A stretch of 64,000 nt of DNA. Origin: Metaruminococcus_A sp964607135 (GTDB lineage: Bacteria; Bacillota; Clostridia; Oscillospirales; Ruminococcaceae). Below are positions 34,374 through 42,941 of this stretch, one piece after another. Position numbers and translations under genes: made by a program. The first letter of the stretch is position 1, and each line of letters opens with the position of its first letter. The stretch covers positions 15,062 to 79,061 of the forward strand of contig CAZSIV010000009.1 of NCBI GenBank assembly GCA_964607135.1, given 5' to 3'. The notes beneath the pieces were generated by a model. The model searched no databases. It worked only from the letters and a program-made list of their open reading frames with translations, and was not told the DNA's origin.

Positions 34374-35444
34374 TTACAGCGCTTCGGCGATCAGGCTGCC
34401 CATTTCGGAACAGGATACGAGCCTGCCGCCTTCACTCATAATATCCCCCGTGCGGTATCCCGCCTGGAGGACCTTTTTTACCGCCGCTTCGATTTCATCC
34501 GCCTCTTTGTCCAGGTCGAACGAATAACGGAGCATCATCGCCGCGGAGAGGATGGTCGCAATCGGGTTGGCTTTGTTCTGCCCTGCAATGTCGGGGGCGG
34601 AGCCGCCGCTCGGCTCGTACAGCCCGAATTTGGTCTCGTTCAGGCTGGCGGATGCGAGCATCCCGATCGAACCGGTCACCATGCTCGCCTCGTCCGAAAG
34701 GATATCGCCGAACATGTTTTCGGTCAGAAGGACGTCAAACTGCTTCGGGTCTTTCACCAGCTGCATCGCCGCGTTGTCCACCAGCATGTCGATGCATTCT
34801 ACGTCGGGGTAATCCTTCGCAACCTCGTGGACAACCGCCCGCCAAAGCCGTGAGGAGTCGAGGACGTTCGCCTTGTCGACGCTCGTCACCTTGCCGCGCC
34901 GCTTCCGGGCGATCTCGAAGGCTTTCACTGCAATCCGCCGGATTTCCTCCTCGGTGTAAACAAGGGTGTCTTTCGCATAACGAAGTCCGTCCTTTTCACC
35001 TTGCTCCCGCTCGCCGAAGTAAAGCCCGCCGGTGAGCTCCCGCATGACGACGAAGTCAAAGCCGTCCCCGATGATCTCGTCCCGCAGCGGGCAGGCAGCG
35101 CGAAGCTCGTCGTAGAGCACCGCGGGGCGCAGGTTTGCAAACAGGTTCAGCCCCTTGCGGATGGCGAGCAGCCCCGCCTCCGGACGGAGACGGCCGGGCA
35201 GCCCGTCCCATTTCGGACCGCCGACCGAGCCGAGCAGGACGGCATCGGCGCTTTTTGCTGTCTCCAGCGCTTCATCGGTCAGGGGAACGCCGGCGGCGTC
35301 GATCGATACGCCGCCCATTAAGAGATCGGTGTAACAAAATGTGTGGCCGTGCCGTTCACAGACAGCGCCCAGCACCTTGAGCGCCTCTTGTACAATTTCC
35401 GGCCCGATCCCGTCGCCGCGGATAACCGCAATCCTCTTTTCCAT
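34374..35444 (-). CDS. leuB: 3-isopropylmalate dehydrogenase
   Basis: A 356-residue NAD-dependent beta-decarboxylating dehydrogenase. The motifs are IRGDGIGPEIVQEALKVLGA, VLLGSVGGPKWDG, the substrate-binding VMRELTGGLYFGE and the NAD site EPSGGSAPDIAGQNKANPIA. It oxidises 3-isopropylmalate (leucine) and, as LeuB commonly does with citramalate synthase present, 3-methylmalate (isoleucine). Start ATG follows AGGAGG by 7 bases. It is the last gene of cimA-leuC-leuD-leuB. Confidence 0.96.
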   Translation of the reverse strand: MEKRIAVIRGDGIGPEIVQEALKVLGAVCERHGHTFCYTDLLMGGVSIDAAGVPLTDEALETAKSADAVLLGSVGGPKWDGLPGRLRPEAGLLAIRKGLNLFANLRPAVLYDELRAACPLRDEIIGDGFDFVVMRELTGGLYFGEREQGEKDGLRYAKDTLVYTEEEIRRIAVKAFEIARKRRGKVTSVDKANVLDSSRLWRAVVHEVAKDYPDVECIDMLVDNAAMQLVKDPKQFDVLLTENMFGDILSDEASMVTGSIGMLASASLNETKFGLYEPSGGSAPDIAGQNKANPIATILSAAMMLRYSFDLDKEADEIEAAVKKVLQAGYRTGDIMSEGGRLVSCSEMGSLIAEAL

Positions 35445-35455
35445 GGTAAAGCCTC

Positions 35456-35938
35456 CTATTTCTTCAAGGAGTTGAGCAGGCCGCCCGCACTGATGATCTT
35501 CTTGATAAAGTCAGGGAAGGGATGGGCCTGGTAGGTCTCATTCCGGGTAAGATTGGTGATGACGCCGGTGTCGAAATCGACTTCGACCTCATCGCCGTTC
35601 TGGATTTTTTCAGCTGCATCCGGACATTCGAGGATGGCGAGCCCGATGTCGATGGCGTTGCGGTAAAAAATCCGGGCAAAGGTTGCGGCGATGACGCAGG
35701 AGATGCCGCTCGCCTTGATCGCGATCGGCGCGTGCTCCCTAGAGGAACCGCAGCCGAAATTCGCCTGGCCGACCATGATGTCCCCCTCTTTTACCCTGTG
35801 GAGGAACTCCTTGTCGATGTCCTCCATGCAGTGGGAGGCGAGCTCCTTATGGTCGGCAGTATTCAGGTACCGCGCCGGGATGATGACGTCGGTGTCGATG
35901 TTGTCGCCGTATTTATGGACAGTGCCGTGTGCTTTCAT
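35456..35938 (-). CDS. leuD: 3-isopropylmalate/(R)-2-methylmalate dehydratase small subunit
   Basis: A 160-residue swivel-domain subunit of the aconitase family. It has GDNIDTDVIIPARYLNT and GQANFGCGSSREHAPIAIK, the conserved substrate-binding loop. ATG 35938 follows AAAGGAGG. It pairs with LeuC, encoded 14 bases upstream, to isomerise 2-isopropylmalate or citramalate. leuB starts 11 bases after its stop. Confidence 0.95.
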   Translation of the reverse strand: MKAHGTVHKYGDNIDTDVIIPARYLNTADHKELASHCMEDIDKEFLHRVKEGDIMVGQANFGCGSSREHAPIAIKASGISCVIAATFARIFYRNAIDIGLAILECPDAAEKIQNGDEVEVDFDTGVITNLTRNETYQAHPFPDFIKKIISAGGLLNSLKK

Positions 35939-35952
35939 GCTGCTTTCCTCCT

Positions 35953-37215
35953 TTACAGTACGTCTGATACGTCGGCGATTTTTCCGGCAATGGCGGATGC
36001 CGCCGCGATCGCCGGGCTCGCCAGATAAACTTCGCTTTCGGTGTGACCCATCCGCCCGACAAAATTGCGGTTGGTGGTGGCGACAGCCCGCTCGCCCGCC
36101 GCGAGAATTCCCGTATGCCCGCCGAGGCAGGGGCCGCAGGTTGGAGTGGAGACGGCGCAGCCCGCTTCGACAAAGATGTCCATGTAACCCCGCTTGACGC
36201 ATTCCATCCAGATTTTTTGGGTGGCCGGGATGATGATGCAGCGGACATGCTTCGCCACCTTTTTGCCTTTGAGGATTGCAGCGGCGGTTTCCATATCGGA
36301 AAGGCGGCCGTTGGTGCAGGAACCGATGACCACCTGATCGATTTTCACATCACCGACCTGGTCGATCGTCCGCGCGTTTTCCGGCAGGTGGGGAAAGGCG
36401 ACGGTCGATTTGATCTGGGAGAGGTCGAGGTCGATGACGCGGGTGTATTCTGCGTCCGGATCGGCCGTATAAATTTTGAATTCGCGGTTTACCCGCTCCT
36501 TCATGTAGGCGATGGTGACGTCGTCCACCTCGAAGATGCCGTTTTTGGCGCCCGCTTCGATCGCCATGTTCGCCATGCAGAGGCGGTCGTCCATCGAGAG
36601 GTTTTTGAGCCCTTCACCGCCGAATTCCATCGACTGGTAAAGGGCGCCGTCCACCCCGATCATCCCGATGATGTGGAGGATGACGTCCTTGCCGCTGACC
36701 CATTTGCCCAGCTTCCCGGTCAGGTTGAAGCGGATGGCAGAGGGAACCTTGAACCAGGCATCCCCGGTTGCCATCCCAGCCGCCATATCGGTGGAGCCGA
36801 CGCCGGTGGAGAAGGCGCCCAGCGCGCCGTAGGTGCAGGTGTGGGAGTCGGCGCCGATGACGAGCTCGCCCGCACAGACCAGCCCCTTTTCCGGGAGAAG
36901 CGCGTGCTCGATCCCCATCTCGCCGACGTCGTAGAAGTTGACGACCCCCATCTCATCCGCAAACTCCCGGCACTGTTTGCACTGAGTCGCAGCTTTGATA
37001 TCCTTGTTCGGCGCAAAGTGATCCATCACCAGAGAGATTTTATTCCGGTCGAAAACCCGGTCAAAGCCGGCTTTGCTGAATTCGTTGATCGCAACCGGGG
37101 CGGTGATGTCGTTCCCGAGCACCATATCGAGCTTTGCGTTGATCAGCTGCCCGGCTTCCACCTTCTCCAGGCCCGCGTGAGCCGCCAGAATTTTCTGGCT
37201 CATCGTCATTCCCAT
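35953..37215 (-). CDS. leuC: 3-isopropylmalate/(R)-2-methylmalate dehydratase large subunit
   Basis: This 420-residue subunit holds the [4Fe-4S] cluster. Recognised segments are MTMSQKILAAHAGLEKVE, IGADSHTCTYGALGAFSTGVGS (Cys ligand), GSCTNGRLSDMETAA (Cys) and PTCGPCLGGHTGIL (Cys pair). It is the approx. 420-residue archaeal/clostridial LeuC subtype rather than the 470-residue proteobacterial form. The start is the first of three nearby ATGs, 11 bases after AGGAG. Confidence 0.95.
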   Translation of the reverse strand: MGMTMSQKILAAHAGLEKVEAGQLINAKLDMVLGNDITAPVAINEFSKAGFDRVFDRNKISLVMDHFAPNKDIKAATQCKQCREFADEMGVVNFYDVGEMGIEHALLPEKGLVCAGELVIGADSHTCTYGALGAFSTGVGSTDMAAGMATGDAWFKVPSAIRFNLTGKLGKWVSGKDVILHIIGMIGVDGALYQSMEFGGEGLKNLSMDDRLCMANMAIEAGAKNGIFEVDDVTIAYMKERVNREFKIYTADPDAEYTRVIDLDLSQIKSTVAFPHLPENARTIDQVGDVKIDQVVIGSCTNGRLSDMETAAAILKGKKVAKHVRCIIIPATQKIWMECVKRGYMDIFVEAGCAVSTPTCGPCLGGHTGILAAGERAVATTNRNFVGRMGHTESEVYLASPAIAAASAIAGKIADVSDVL

Positions 37216-37238
37216 TGTTCAGAACACTCCTTTTTATC

Positions 37239-38810
37239 TTACTTTTTTGAATCCATGAGCAGTTTGTATTCAATCGAATCCACCAGGGCGTTCAAGCTGG
37301 CATTGATGACGTCGGAGGAGACCGAGACCGTCGTCCAGGTGCTGTCGCCGTCGGTGGTCTCGATAAAGACACGCACCTGCGCCGCCGTCGCATCCCGCGG
37401 CTCGATGACGCGAACCTTGTAGTCGATCAGCCGGATTTTTTCGATCGCCGGATAAAATTTCCCCGCCGCTTTCCGCAGGGCGATGTCGAGGGCGTGAACC
37501 GGGCCGTCGCCCTCGTCGGCGGTGATTTCGAACTGTTCGCCGACCTTGATCTTGATCATCGCATAGTCGCGGTTGTGCGCCCCTTCCTGGCTCCGTTCCC
37601 CGATGACTTTAAAGTCGGTCACTTCAAAAAAAGGCTCGAAGCGGTGGAGGTGCTTGAGGGCCAGAAGCTCCAGGCTGGCGGTCGCGGATTCGAACTGATA
37701 GCCGTTGTATTCGAACTCTTTGACCATCTCCACCAGGGAACCGGCCTCTGGCGAATCCTTCGAGACTTCGTCCCCCAGAAGCTCCAGCTTGGAGAGGAGC
37801 GCGGCTTTCCCCGAAACCTCGCTCAGAAGAACATTCCGCCGGTTTCCCACCGTTTCAGGGGGGATGTGCTCAAAGGAGCGGGGGTTTTTACTCACCCCGT
37901 CCACATGCATCCCGCCCTTGTGGGCAAACGCGCTTTTCCCGACGTAGGGCAGGGAATTCGGCAGGATCATGTTGGAGAGGTCGGCAATGTAACGGGCTGT
38001 CTTGGTCAGCCGCTTGATCTGATCGTCCGGGATGCATTCATAGCCCAGCTTCAGCTGCAAGCTCGGAAGAATCGCGGAGAGATTTGCGTTGCCGCAGCGT
38101 TCCCCATAGCCGATATAGGTCCCCTGAACCTGTCTGGCTCCTGCTTTTACCGCCGCAAGGGTGTTTGCAACCGCACATCCCATGTCGTCGTGGCAGTGGA
38201 TGCCGACCGGCACGCGGACGTTCGAGACCACGTCGGCGACGATCCCGCCGATTTCATCCGGGAAACAGCCGCCGTTGGTGTCACAGAGGACTAGGTAGGC
38301 GGCTCCCGCCTTTTCCGCCGTGAAAAGGGTCTCCAGCGCATAGGCCGGATTTTCTTTGTAGCCGTCGAAGAAATGCTCGGCGTCAAAGAAAACTGTTTTT
38401 TTCTTCGACACCAGAAACGAGACGGTGTCGAAGATCATTTCGAGGTTCTGCTCCAGCGTTGCACGGAGAATATCGGTGACGTGCATGTTCCAACTTTTGC
38501 CGAAAATTGCCACCGTCCCGGTGCCCGCCGCCAGCAGAGCCTGCACATTTTTGTCCTCCTCCACGGGGAGGTCTCTGCGCCGGGTGGAGCCGAAGGCCAC
38601 CAGCTCGGCGGTTTTCAGCTCCAGCTTTTTGACGCGGGCAAAAAACTCCAGATCCTTGGGATTGGAGCCGGGGTTTCCAGCCTCGATATAAGAAATCCCC
38701 AATCTATCCAGAACCTTGACGATATTCAGTTTGTCCTCTACGGTGAAGGCGATATTTTCCGCCTGTGCACCGTCTCGGAGGGTTGAGTCAAAGACAGAAA
38801 TCTTTTTCAT
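37239..38810 (-). CDS. cimA: (R)-citramalate synthase
   Basis: This 523-residue enzyme condenses acetyl-CoA with pyruvate to citramalate, opening the threonine-independent route to isoleucine. The HMGL-like barrel shows VFDSTLRDGAQAENIAFTVE, VGIHCHDDMGCAVANTLAAV, VQGTYIGYGERCGNANLSAI and FAHKGGMHVDGVSKNPRSF. A C-terminal LeuA-type allosteric domain follows (GPVHALDIALRKAAGKFYPA). The start region and insertions match citramalate synthase rather than isopropylmalate synthase. ATG 38810 follows AGGTG by 6 bases. No leuA is present here, so this operon may mainly serve isoleucine with LeuBCD shared between pathways. Confidence 0.9.
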   Translation of the reverse strand: MKKISVFDSTLRDGAQAENIAFTVEDKLNIVKVLDRLGISYIEAGNPGSNPKDLEFFARVKKLELKTAELVAFGSTRRRDLPVEEDKNVQALLAAGTGTVAIFGKSWNMHVTDILRATLEQNLEMIFDTVSFLVSKKKTVFFDAEHFFDGYKENPAYALETLFTAEKAGAAYLVLCDTNGGCFPDEIGGIVADVVSNVRVPVGIHCHDDMGCAVANTLAAVKAGARQVQGTYIGYGERCGNANLSAILPSLQLKLGYECIPDDQIKRLTKTARYIADLSNMILPNSLPYVGKSAFAHKGGMHVDGVSKNPRSFEHIPPETVGNRRNVLLSEVSGKAALLSKLELLGDEVSKDSPEAGSLVEMVKEFEYNGYQFESATASLELLALKHLHRFEPFFEVTDFKVIGERSQEGAHNRDYAMIKIKVGEQFEITADEGDGPVHALDIALRKAAGKFYPAIEKIRLIDYKVRVIEPRDATAAQVRVFIETTDGDSTWTTVSVSSDVINASLNALVDSIEYKLLMDSKK

Positions 38811-38827
38811 GTGATTCACCTATCTTT

Positions 38828-38856
38828 ATCATACAGGAATGGGCGATTTATTTCAA
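38828..38856 (-). promoter_or_regulatory. Promoter immediately upstream of cimA
   Basis: On the minus strand TTGAAA (38856-38851) and TATGAT (38833-38828), 17-base spacer. The start codon is only 18 bases beyond the -10, so the mRNA leader would be about 10 bases. Confidence 0.6.
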
Positions 38857-39196
38857 GAATCGGCAGCAATTCTTATATTCGCGGAAATTGTTGGAGGAGC
38901 GCCGATTGGCACAACCCTCTGCGGATTTGGCGCCGGCAGATGACAGCCCGTCAAAAAGATCAATTATGTGCTGCTCCGGGAAAGCCTGCACGACTCATAG
39001 CGCCGCCTTTTTGAAAAGCAGATGCAATCGAAACGCTTTAACCTGCTATAGTCAAAAAGCAATCTCATTATAGCATGAAACTGTAAAAAAATTAACGCCC
39101 AGACCGTATTTTTGTATCTTTCCATAAGAAACAAAATAAAAAGTCGAGAGCCTTTAAAGCAATTTACCACAACCGGTTTTTTAGATTTTCCGCAGC
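38857..39196. other. Intergenic region between divergent cimA and tyrA
   Basis: No gene is seen. On the minus strand there is an extended -10 (TGCTATAAT, TATAAT at 39072-39067), which would give a leader of about 250 bases for cimA. I looked for T-box features (GGTACC-type antiterminator, specifier loop) in this leader and saw none. Confidence 0.35.
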
Positions 39197-39225
39197 TTGA
39201 CAGGGTAAAATATTTTTGCTAAACT
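39197..39225 (+). promoter_or_regulatory. Promoter of tyrA
   Basis: TTGACA (39197-39202) and TAAACT (39220-39225) with a 17-base spacer, about 42 bases before the tyrA start. Confidence 0.6.
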
Positions 39226-39266
39226 TTAATGGTTAAAATCGTTAAAGCGAATGGGGCGCTGCTGTT

Positions 39267-40103
39267 ATGAAAATTGCAATCGTAGGGCTGGGATTGATTG
39301 GGGCATCTTTTGCAAAGGCCTTCCGGCAAACGGGCTACCATACCGTTTTAGGGATCGACAGGAATCCTGAAGTTTCGGAAAAGGCGATAAACCAGGGGAT
39401 TGTCGACCGGATGATCGAACCGGATGAACTGGCGGAGGCGGATCTCACTCTTATCGCCCTTTATCCGGATGCGGCGATCGCTTTCCTTTTAAATCATAAG
39501 GAACGGTTAAAAAAGGGGAGCATTGCCGCCGATGTCTGCGGTGTCAAAACAAAGGTGGTATCCGCTTTGGATGAACCCCTGGCCGCGGCGGAAATTCGGT
39601 ATGTGGGAACCCATCCGATGGCGGGCCGGGAATTTTCGGGGATCGATTATTCCAGGGCCGATCTCTACAGGGGAGCGAGCTTCATTGTAACCCCCACCGC
39701 CCGGACAGACCCGGATGCGGTCGAAGTCCTTTCCGGTCTTGCCCGCCGGATCGGATTCGGCAAAGTGGTGTCCGCAAGCCCGGAGGAGCACGACCAAATC
39801 ATCGCTTATACCTCCCAGCTGGCCCATGTCGTTTCCAATGCGTATATAAAAAGCCCCACTTTAACGCTGGAAAAAGGGTTCAGCGCGGGGAGCTTCAAAG
39901 ACCTCACCCGGGTGGCGAAATGCAATCCCGAAATGTGGGCGTCGCTTTTTCTGGACAATAAGGATGCGCTCCTGCATGAGCTCGACGTCCTCAGTGCGCA
40001 TCTGGCCGAATACCGGGCGGCTCTCTGTGAAGAAAATCCCGCGTTGCTTCGTCGGCTTTTGCAGGATGGCAGCGACCTGAAGGAGTGGTCGAACAGCCGC
40101 TGA
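39267..40103 (+). CDS. tyrA: Prephenate dehydrogenase
   Basis: A 278-residue NAD(P)-dependent enzyme for tyrosine synthesis. The Rossmann motif is KIAIVGLGLIGASFAKAFR. The catalytic region is YVGTHPMAGREFSGIDYS with the conserved His, and later SPEEHDQIIAYTSQLAHVVS. It has no chorismate mutase or ACT domain, so it is the short monofunctional type; the chorismate mutase in this window is fused to pheA. It has its own promoter and a terminator, hence monocistronic. Confidence 0.93.
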   Translation: MKIAIVGLGLIGASFAKAFRQTGYHTVLGIDRNPEVSEKAINQGIVDRMIEPDELAEADLTLIALYPDAAIAFLLNHKERLKKGSIAADVCGVKTKVVSALDEPLAAAEIRYVGTHPMAGREFSGIDYSRADLYRGASFIVTPTARTDPDAVEVLSGLARRIGFGKVVSASPEEHDQIIAYTSQLAHVVSNAYIKSPTLTLEKGFSAGSFKDLTRVAKCNPEMWASLFLDNKDALLHELDVLSAHLAEYRAALCEENPALLRRLLQDGSDLKEWSNSR

Positions 40104-40218
40104 GAATTTCTCAAAGCTGCGTTCGGGGAGTTCTCAAAAAATTTTTGACCGGATTGCAGGGGCGGGAATTTAATCTGACAGGCTTCTCTGTTAAAGCTGA
40201 AACTTTTAAAGAGCAGAT

Positions 40219-40249
40219 AAAAAAGCAGCCGATTTTCGGCTGCTTTTTT
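40219..40249. terminator. Bidirectional terminator between tyrA and dapL
   Basis: AAAAAAGCAGCCGA (40219-40232), loop TTT, TCGGCTGCTTTTTT (40236-40249). The A- and T-tracts make it work on both strands, for tyrA and for the glutamate synthase-dapF-dapL operon. Confidence 0.9.
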
Positions 40250-40260
40250 GGACAGCGTCT

Positions 40261-41454
40261 CTAAAAGGCGGCGGAAAAGCGCTCCATCGCCTCTATGGTG
40301 TCCTGATGATTGCCAAAGGATGTTAGACGGAAAAAGCCTTCCCCGTTGGCCCCGAAGCCCGCGCCGGGGGTGCCCACCACGCTGCATCGGTTGAGGAGCT
40401 CGTCGAAAAACGCCCAGGATTTTAGTCCTTCCGGGCATTTCATCCAGATGTAAGGGGAGTTGATCCCGCCAAAATAGGGAATGTTTTTTGCCGAAAGCGC
40501 TTCTGCAATGACAGAGGCGTTTTTCATATAATAGGCGATCAGCTCCCGGGTTTCCTTCTGCCCTTCCGGGGAGAAAACGGCCTGCGCGCCTTTCTGGATG
40601 ATGTAGGGGACGCCGTTGAACTTCGTCGTCTGCCGCCGGAGCCAGAGGCGGTTGAGTGAAACCTCTTTTCCATCGAACGCCATCGTCAGCGCGTGAGGGA
40701 CAACGGTGTATCCCAGACGGGTGCCGGTGAAGCCGGCCGTTTTTGACAGGGAACAGAACTCGACCGCGCACCTTTCCGCTCCTTTGATCTCATAGATGCT
40801 GCGGGGCAGGGATGGGTCGGCGATATACGCCTCGTACGCCGCATCGAAGAGGATCACCGCGCCGCAGTCCAATGCGTATTCAACCCACTTTTCGAGCTGT
40901 TCCCTGGAATAGACCGCTCCGGTCGGATTGTTCGGGGAGCAGAGGTAGACCAGCCCGGCTTTGGTTTCCGCCGGGGGCATCGGCAGGAATCCGTTCGATT
41001 CGTCGGCCTTTAGATAGACGATCTTCCGCCCGTTCATGAGGCTGGTATCGACGTAGACGGGGTAGACCGGGTCGGGGATCAACGCCGTATTTTCGGACGA
41101 AAACAGGTCGGTGATATTCCCGATGTCGCTTTTGGCGCCGTCGCTGACAAAGATTTCGCCGGCGTTGAGCTCGACGCCGCGGCGCCGGTAATAGGCCGCG
41201 ATCTCGTTTCGGAGAAAATCGTACCCCTGCTCCGGGCCGTAACCGTGAAAGGTCTCCGCTTTCCCCATTTCATCCACGGCCGCATGGAGGGCGGAAGTGA
41301 CCGAAGGAGTCAGCGGCAGCGTGACGTCGCCGATTCCGAGACGGATCACCCGTTTTTCCGGGTGGGATTTTTGATAAGCCGCCACCTTTTTCGCAATGTC
41401 GGAAAAAAGGTAGCTTTCTTCCAGATTCAGAAAATTCCCATTGATTTCAGCCAT
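40261..41454 (-). CDS. dapL: LL-diaminopimelate aminotransferase
   Basis: A 397-residue PLP enzyme that makes LL-diaminopimelate from tetrahydrodipicolinate in one step. The N-terminus INGNFLNLEESYLFSDIAKK and RVIRLGIGDVTLPLTPSV are DapL hallmarks, followed by LCSPNNPTGAVYSREQLEKW, FDAAYEAYI and the PLP-lysine region SLSKTAGFTGTRLGYTVVP. ATG 41454 follows GGAGGGG by 9 bases. Upstream in-frame sequence overlaps dapF and is not coding. It sits 20 bases after dapF; together they give meso-DAP for lysine and cell wall. Confidence 0.95.
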   Translation of the reverse strand: MAEINGNFLNLEESYLFSDIAKKVAAYQKSHPEKRVIRLGIGDVTLPLTPSVTSALHAAVDEMGKAETFHGYGPEQGYDFLRNEIAAYYRRRGVELNAGEIFVSDGAKSDIGNITDLFSSENTALIPDPVYPVYVDTSLMNGRKIVYLKADESNGFLPMPPAETKAGLVYLCSPNNPTGAVYSREQLEKWVEYALDCGAVILFDAAYEAYIADPSLPRSIYEIKGAERCAVEFCSLSKTAGFTGTRLGYTVVPHALTMAFDGKEVSLNRLWLRRQTTKFNGVPYIIQKGAQAVFSPEGQKETRELIAYYMKNASVIAEALSAKNIPYFGGINSPYIWMKCPEGLKSWAFFDELLNRCSVVGTPGAGFGANGEGFFRLTSFGNHQDTIEAMERFSAAF

Positions 41455-41474
41455 ATGTATATTCCCCTCCATTG

Positions 41475-42320
41475 TCAGATAAGATGAACGACGCCGTCGA
41501 ATACATGGGTGGCAGTCCCCCGCATCAGGACGGAGCCGCTTTGGGTGTAGGTGATCTTCAACTCGCCGCCCAGAAGCCTTACCGTGATTTCTTCTCCCTG
41601 CCGGCAGAGGCCGTTGAGGACGGCGGCCACCACGCTGGCGCAGGCGCCGGTTCCGCAGGCGAGCGTTTCGCCGGAGCCGCGCTCCCAAACCCTCATTTCA
41701 AGCGTCCGGCTGTCGATCGCCCGGACGAATTCGGTGTTGACCCGTTCGGGAAAGATCGGAAGGTTCTCAAACGCCGGCCCGATTTCCGCGAGGGGAAGGG
41801 ATGCGACCTCGCCACAGAAGACGACGCTGTGCGGGTTGCCCATCGAAACGGCGGTGATCCGGTAGCAGGCGTCGTTGACCATCACCGGCCGGTCGATCAA
41901 GCGCTCGCCGCTCCAGGCCGCCGGGATTTCGGCCGGAGTCAAGACCGGCCGCCCCATGTCCACCGTCACCGATTTGACCTCTCCGTCTTCGATTTCCAGA
42001 AAGAGTTTTTTGATTCCGCTGAGGGTCTCAAGGGTGAGCTCCGGCCTGTGGACGATCCCTTTTTCATAGACGTATTTTCCGACGCAGCGGGAGGCGTTTC
42101 CGCACATCTTCCCCTCGGAGCCGTCGGCGTTGAACATCCGCATCCGCACGTCCGCGGTTTCGGAGGGCAGGATCAGAACCAGCCCGTCCGAGCCGATCCC
42201 GAAGTGCCGGTCGCTTAGAAATCGCGCCGTTTTCTCCGGGTTTGGGACTTCCTGGGCGAAGCAGTCGACGTAAATGTAGTCGTTGCCTGCCCCGTGCATC
42301 TTTGAAAACTGTAATTCCAT
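41475..42320 (-). CDS. dapF: Diaminopimelate epimerase
   Basis: A 281-residue cofactor-independent epimerase converting LL- to meso-diaminopimelate. It has FSKMHGAGNDYIYVDCFAQE at the N-terminus. The two catalytic cysteines are in MCGNASRCVGKYVYE and GSGETLACGTGACASVVAA. The first motif reads GNASRC rather than the more common GNGxRC, a minor variant. Start ATG follows GGAG by 7 bases. It is 14 bases downstream of the ANTAR gene and upstream of dapL. Confidence 0.95.
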   Translation of the reverse strand: MELQFSKMHGAGNDYIYVDCFAQEVPNPEKTARFLSDRHFGIGSDGLVLILPSETADVRMRMFNADGSEGKMCGNASRCVGKYVYEKGIVHRPELTLETLSGIKKLFLEIEDGEVKSVTVDMGRPVLTPAEIPAAWSGERLIDRPVMVNDACYRITAVSMGNPHSVVFCGEVASLPLAEIGPAFENLPIFPERVNTEFVRAIDSRTLEMRVWERGSGETLACGTGACASVVAAVLNGLCRQGEEITVRLLGGELKITYTQSGSVLMRGTATHVFDGVVHLI

Positions 42321-42334
42321 CCAAAAACTCCATC

Positions 42335-42919
42335 CTAAAATTCATAGGTTTTTAAAATGCTCTCAGCGATGACGCGGGGCTTTACCCGCTGATCCATCGC
42401 CTGCTTCTGAATATAGCGGTGCGCCTGCTTCTCGTTCATCTTCAAAACGCCGACCAGCGTGCATTTCGCCCGGTCGATCACCTTGAAATCCTCCATTTTT
42501 CGCTGGAGCGCTTCGTTCTCGGTGGAGAGCCGGGAGATTTGCCGGAAAGCGCCGCAGGCCAGCTGAATTCCCTGTGTGAGCGCGCTTTTCCCGATCGGCT
42601 TTGCGAGCGGGAAGCAGGGGATTCCCTCAAAATACTGCTCGATCTCTTCGATGTATTCGCCGGGCGTCAGCAGAACTGAAGGAATTCCGAACGAGTCATA
42701 CAGCTTTTTCGCCAGATCGTTTCCAAATCCGTCGGGCAGAGGCGCGTTGATGACAGCCATATCGTAAATTGGGGGAGCTTCCCCGGAAAAATGGCAGAGC
42801 GCGTCGGCAGCGGAGTGAAAAACGGTGCGCTCCGTGGGAGTGGTCAGCGCGTTTGACGAATCCTGAAGCGCATCCAGCATTTCACCGCTGCGGCATACGA
42901 TCAACAGTTTCAGCATCAT
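42335..42919 (-). CDS. ANTAR-domain antitermination regulator with degenerate receiver
   Basis: A 194-residue protein. Residues 1-130 have the receiver fold, but the acidic pair is replaced (LLIVCRSGEM) and the phospho-acceptor position reads AVINAPLPDG, Asn where Asp is expected. A linker coiled coil (ISRLSTENEALQRKMEDFKV) leads into the ANTAR domain (IDRAKCTLVGVLKMNEKQAH, then RYIQKQAMDQRVKPRVIAES). ANTAR proteins bind paired hexaloop hairpins in mRNA leaders and prevent termination. Two tandem ATGs (42919, 42916) follow AAGGAGG; either could be used. Being in the glutamate synthase operon, it probably regulates nitrogen genes; a matching RNA target precedes amtB. Confidence 0.88.
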   Translation of the reverse strand: MMLKLLIVCRSGEMLDALQDSSNALTTPTERTVFHSAADALCHFSGEAPPIYDMAVINAPLPDGFGNDLAKKLYDSFGIPSVLLTPGEYIEEIEQYFEGIPCFPLAKPIGKSALTQGIQLACGAFRQISRLSTENEALQRKMEDFKVIDRAKCTLVGVLKMNEKQAHRYIQKQAMDQRVKPRVIAESILKTYEF

Positions 42920-42941
42920 TCCGACCTCCTTGGTTTCGATC

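Noticed and set aside
36043..37422. A 459-codon plus-strand frame opposite leuC
   Set aside because: Antisense shadow of leuC/cimA with no ribosome-binding site or recognisable motif.
38820..39060. T-box leader upstream of cimA
   Set aside because: No conserved T-box antiterminator sequence, no terminator and no specifier-loop region were seen on the minus strand.
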